Shown here piece by piece: positions 61,487 through 64,000 of a stretch of DNA of 64,000 nucleotides. A program made the position numbers and the translations under genes. Origin of the DNA: Globodera rostochiensis (taxonomy: Eukaryota > Nematoda > Chromadorea > Rhabditida > Heteroderidae); assembly GCA_018350325.1 (NCBI GenBank), contig JAEVLN010000015.1:2067289-2131288 (forward strand). Reading direction: 5' to 3'. Below the pieces are notes generated by a model. The model worked only from the letters and a program-made list of their open reading frames with translations. It did not search any database and had not been told where the DNA came from. Every line of letters starts with the position of its first letter. Positions within the stretch are counted from its first letter, which is position 1.

Positions 61487-62332
61487 ATGAGTTTTGCACT
61501 GGTACCTTTGGTTGATAAGCCTGAACTCATCGACCAATGCATTGATCTCCTAAATGAGGTTTATGTGGGAGTGAATTATTGGGTTTTTATTCTAATATTA
61601 CGTGATCCGTGAATTTCTTTTTTAACGTCGTTTGCGCGAACAAATGCACTTTCATCTGGGGAATCCCCTGGGTATTTGTGAATTAAGGAGTGGCCACGAA
61701 GTCGCGAGTGGCGTCGGGTAGGGCTCGAGCGATTGCTGTGTCCTTCGCCACCGATGGCTTATGTTCTCATTGACATTGCCTCGGGCACTTTGGTGGGGCA
61801 CGCGCGACTCTGTCCGCTGGATTTGGAAGGCTCGGGGTGTTGGGTGGAGTCTGTGCTGGTTCGCAAGGGAATGAGGGGGCGAGGAACCGGACAAAAATTG
61901 ATGGCCATGGTGGAAGCAGAAGCAAGGTCTTAGTGGTTAAATACGGGTTGCGGAACTCCCCTGCCCCAGGAGACATGGCTTCAACAAGGTTTACTCAAGC
62001 GAACAATTGAAACTTCATGACAACTTCAATTACAATGATAGATTTGCCTTTCGACAACGGACCAAACCAATTTTTACCGCCATTGTTCCTACCAAGAATC
62101 CAATCAACCCATCCAAAACTGTGGCTCAAGTGCTCCGCTCTTCAATCGACTCGGGCTTGCTTGTTTTCTGAGAAGCACTGGACAAAACGTTAAGGAGACA
62201 GATACTCTGAACGCAGGGCCGAATACCCCACAGAACCGACTACAAACGAAAGTGCCCGCTCCACCACCGCCACCAAGCATTTCTCAATCCCATCAAAATA
62301 TTAAAAAGACATTTATGTTTAAGTATCTGTAA
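61487..62332 (+). CDS. NAA80: NAA80-like N-acetyltransferase (actin N-terminal acetyltransferase)
   Basis: NAA80 is a GNAT enzyme that acetylates the processed N-terminus of actin. Exon 1 reads MSFALVPLVDKPELIDQCID with LLNE, then after an intron EWPRSREWRRVGLERLL, matching the family's LI(N)xxWPRSR motif. MAYVLIDIASGTLVGHARLC leads to SVLVRKGMRGRGTGQKLMAM, the acetyl-CoA loop R-x-x-G-x-G (61850-61910). The next exon gives GFNKVYLSSEQLKLHDNF. A last small intron (about 62168-62200, 33 nt) leads to VPAPPPPPSISQSHQNIKKT and FMFKYL, the proline-rich insert and short C-terminus as in animal NAA80. The stop is at 62332, 21 bp before the stop of the convergent myosin gene. An unspliced reading would end at 62171 and lose the Pro-rich part. 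Confidence 0.85.
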
Positions 62333-62353
62333 TTGCACGTCGCATTATCCCAT

Positions 62354-63321
62354 TCACGACATCTCCTCGTCCTTCTCCTTCGTCCCATGCTTGAGCATCC
62401 GCGTAAACTCCACATAGTCAAAACGACCATTTTTAATGGGCGCGTCCCGAAACAGTTCATCAACCTGCAAGCATATAAATATTAAAAACAACCATTTTTG
62501 ATGGATTTTTTTTCAAAATTAAGTCCTTATGCAGGAATTGTTTTACCTAATTCATTGGCTAGTAATAAAACACGATTTTAATTCGCACCTGCTCTTCGGT
62601 GTATCGGTCGCCCATTGTGGTGAGAAGCTCTCGCAGTCGATCTAATGTGTTGAATTCAATTCAGAAAACAAATGGGGGGGGGGGGTGGTGGTGGGATGGA
62701 GGGAAGTTTCACGACAGGGACAGGACAGAAAAGTATCCAAAATTGTAAACCTTCCGCAATCGTTCCACTATTGTCCTCGTCAAAACATTGGAATGCATTT
62801 TTGATAACCTAAATTTTGCTTTTGTAAATTAACAAAATTTACACGTACTTCTTCCGGGTCTGTGCCCGTCAGCTTCTCGCCGAAAAGAGTGAGGAACATT
62901 GTGAAGTTGATGGACCCAGACGCCTCATTGACCATGTTCTCAATGAATTTCTCCGAAACTTCCTTCCCAAGCGAAGCGAACATGTCCTTCAGGTCGTGCT
63001 CATCGATAAACCCGTCGTGATTTTGGTCAATCATGTTGAATGCCTCTTTGAACTCCTTAACAATATTTGGAATAGTGTCAATTGTTAGCATTTATCTTGT
63101 TTTGATGCGACGCAACATTATTAAGATCCTACACAAAAATTGGCGACAAAACGAAATTTGTGCTTCTTTTTTTTATACCAAATCTGACGAGACAAATTGC
63201 TATCATTAAAATAGATCAAAAGCCTATAAACCTGAATTTGTGGCTGGTCGAACATCGCGAAGACATTACTTGTCGCTCGTTGAGGCCGGGCTCTACGCGC
63301 AACAGTTTTTCGCGCAGCCAT
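62354..63321 (-). CDS. mlc-4: Non-muscle myosin II regulatory light chain
   Basis: This EF-hand protein binds the neck of myosin II and is switched on by phosphorylation. The start at 63321 gives [20 protein letters not shown] with [10 protein letters not shown]; the [10 protein letters not shown] site carries the Thr/Ser pair phosphorylated by MLCK and ROCK. Next (62850-63060) is [20 protein letters not shown] with [17 protein letters not shown], an EF-hand with good Ca/Mg ligands, then [20 protein letters not shown]. Further exons give [35 protein letters not shown] and [24 protein letters not shown] with MS at the stop (62354). The phosphosite context is the non-muscle/smooth type (worm MLC-4), not body-wall muscle. 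About 170 residues; introns are short except the first, and one contains a poly-G run (62673-62685). Confidence 0.93.
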
Positions 63322-64000
63322 TGAATTTGTATTTGTGCCACGGAATAAAAAACGGAAAAAGGTCACTTTCACGGAGTGTGTTCACTAAATAAATATATAA
63401 CATAATTGGTTATATCATTTTTGATTAAAATACATAAATGGGGGAATATTTTTGGCCCAGACAGACATTTTTCGCTTATCCGAACCAACCGAAAAATCGC
63501 GGTACTTGAGTGGACCGGTGTGGGTTAGTCTCCCCCCCCCCCCCCCCCAAAGCCAAAGGTCTGGCCATACCTTGCCCTGGATTAGTGATAATTCGAAAAG
63601 AATTAAAAATTATTTTAATGAAAAAGTTGAAGTGAGAATAGAATGTGTCAACGTTTAACAAAAATGATGAGCAAAGCAAAGAATGGTGGGAATGCGACCG
63701 TAACGAATTGAAATGACTCAGCGTCAGAGCATATCGGAGAATGAATAATAAAATATATTCGCTGCCAGCAGAATAAAATAATGCGATAGTTTTATGACGT
63801 GGTTTCTCTTAAACGAGAAAAATTAGAACTTTGTTAAGAAAATGTCAAAAAGGTAGCAAATTTCCCGTTTTTGGTGGAGGTATGGATTTGGAAAGATTTC
63901 CTTTTATCTTTAACATATTGAACTAGGAGAGGGTATTCACCGCTTTACCACTGTAACGGATTTTCTATCGAATTTAATTTTAAAAAATATTCTTTTTTAA
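63322..64000. other. Right-edge region without a supported gene
   Basis: AT-rich with a poly-C run of 17 (63532-63548). Open frames crossing the run are short and lack recognisable content. The myosin light chain promoter is likely at the left end. Confidence 0.45.

Overview
This window is nuclear DNA of an animal, most probably a nematode. It holds about 22 spliced protein genes on both strands, many introns of only about 40-50 nt with GT-AG ends, short gaps between genes, and very many runs of 8-22 G or C bases in introns and spacers. Worm-like details include the V-ATPase, SLC36 and non-muscle myosin light chain versions, a troponin-T-like segment of the nematode kind, AG-acceptor-like sites just before some start codons, and closely spaced same-strand genes. 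The exact species cannot be read from the sequence; a tylenchid-type nematode is a guess. Exon joins were made by eye from conserved protein blocks, so gene spans are outer limits (start to stop codon, introns included).

Left part (1-23 kb): a secreted-protein gene cut by the left edge (-); tyrosylprotein sulfotransferase (-) behind TAF7 (-); cyclin Y (+) followed by PITHD1 (+); TMEM144 (-); two adjacent TMEM177-like genes (-); a small UQCC5/SMIM4-like membrane protein (+); a SRCIN1/KIAA1217-like scaffold (-); a hypothetical ORF (-); a cytochrome b561 (-); V-ATPase subunit D (-).

Centre (23-45 kb): CNOT1, the CCR4-NOT scaffold (+), apparently without its N-terminal part; a CNDP2-type dipeptidase (-); a troponin-T-like fragment (-); an SLC36 amino-acid transporter (+); TATA-binding protein (+); TTC27 (+); and a small unrecognised Cys-containing gene that only appears after joining several small exons (+).

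Right part (45-64 kb): NOC4 (-) directly behind the 26S proteasome ATPase Rpt3 (-); mitochondrial citrate carrier SLC25A1 (+); a 61-residue hypothetical protein (-); a long ADAM gene whose zinc site lacks the catalytic glutamate (-); a SOX-type HMG-box factor (+); the actin N-acetyltransferase NAA80 (+), convergent by about 21 bp with a non-muscle myosin regulatory light chain (-).

The genes are mostly housekeeping and do not form one pathway. Thematic pairs are TBP with TAF7 (TFIID), NAA80 with the myosin light chain (actomyosin), and several same-strand pairs 130-180 bp apart that may be operons (TAF7-TPST, the TMEM177-like pair, Rpt3-NOC4). I saw no rRNA, tRNA, CRISPR array or complete transposon. 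The most notable oddities are the G/C homopolymers, the duplicated TMEM177-like genes, the pseudo-protease ADAM with a 21-bp minisatellite in an intron, a shortened CNOT1, stop-free introns of 3n length, and a small palindromic element flanked by direct repeats in CNOT1.
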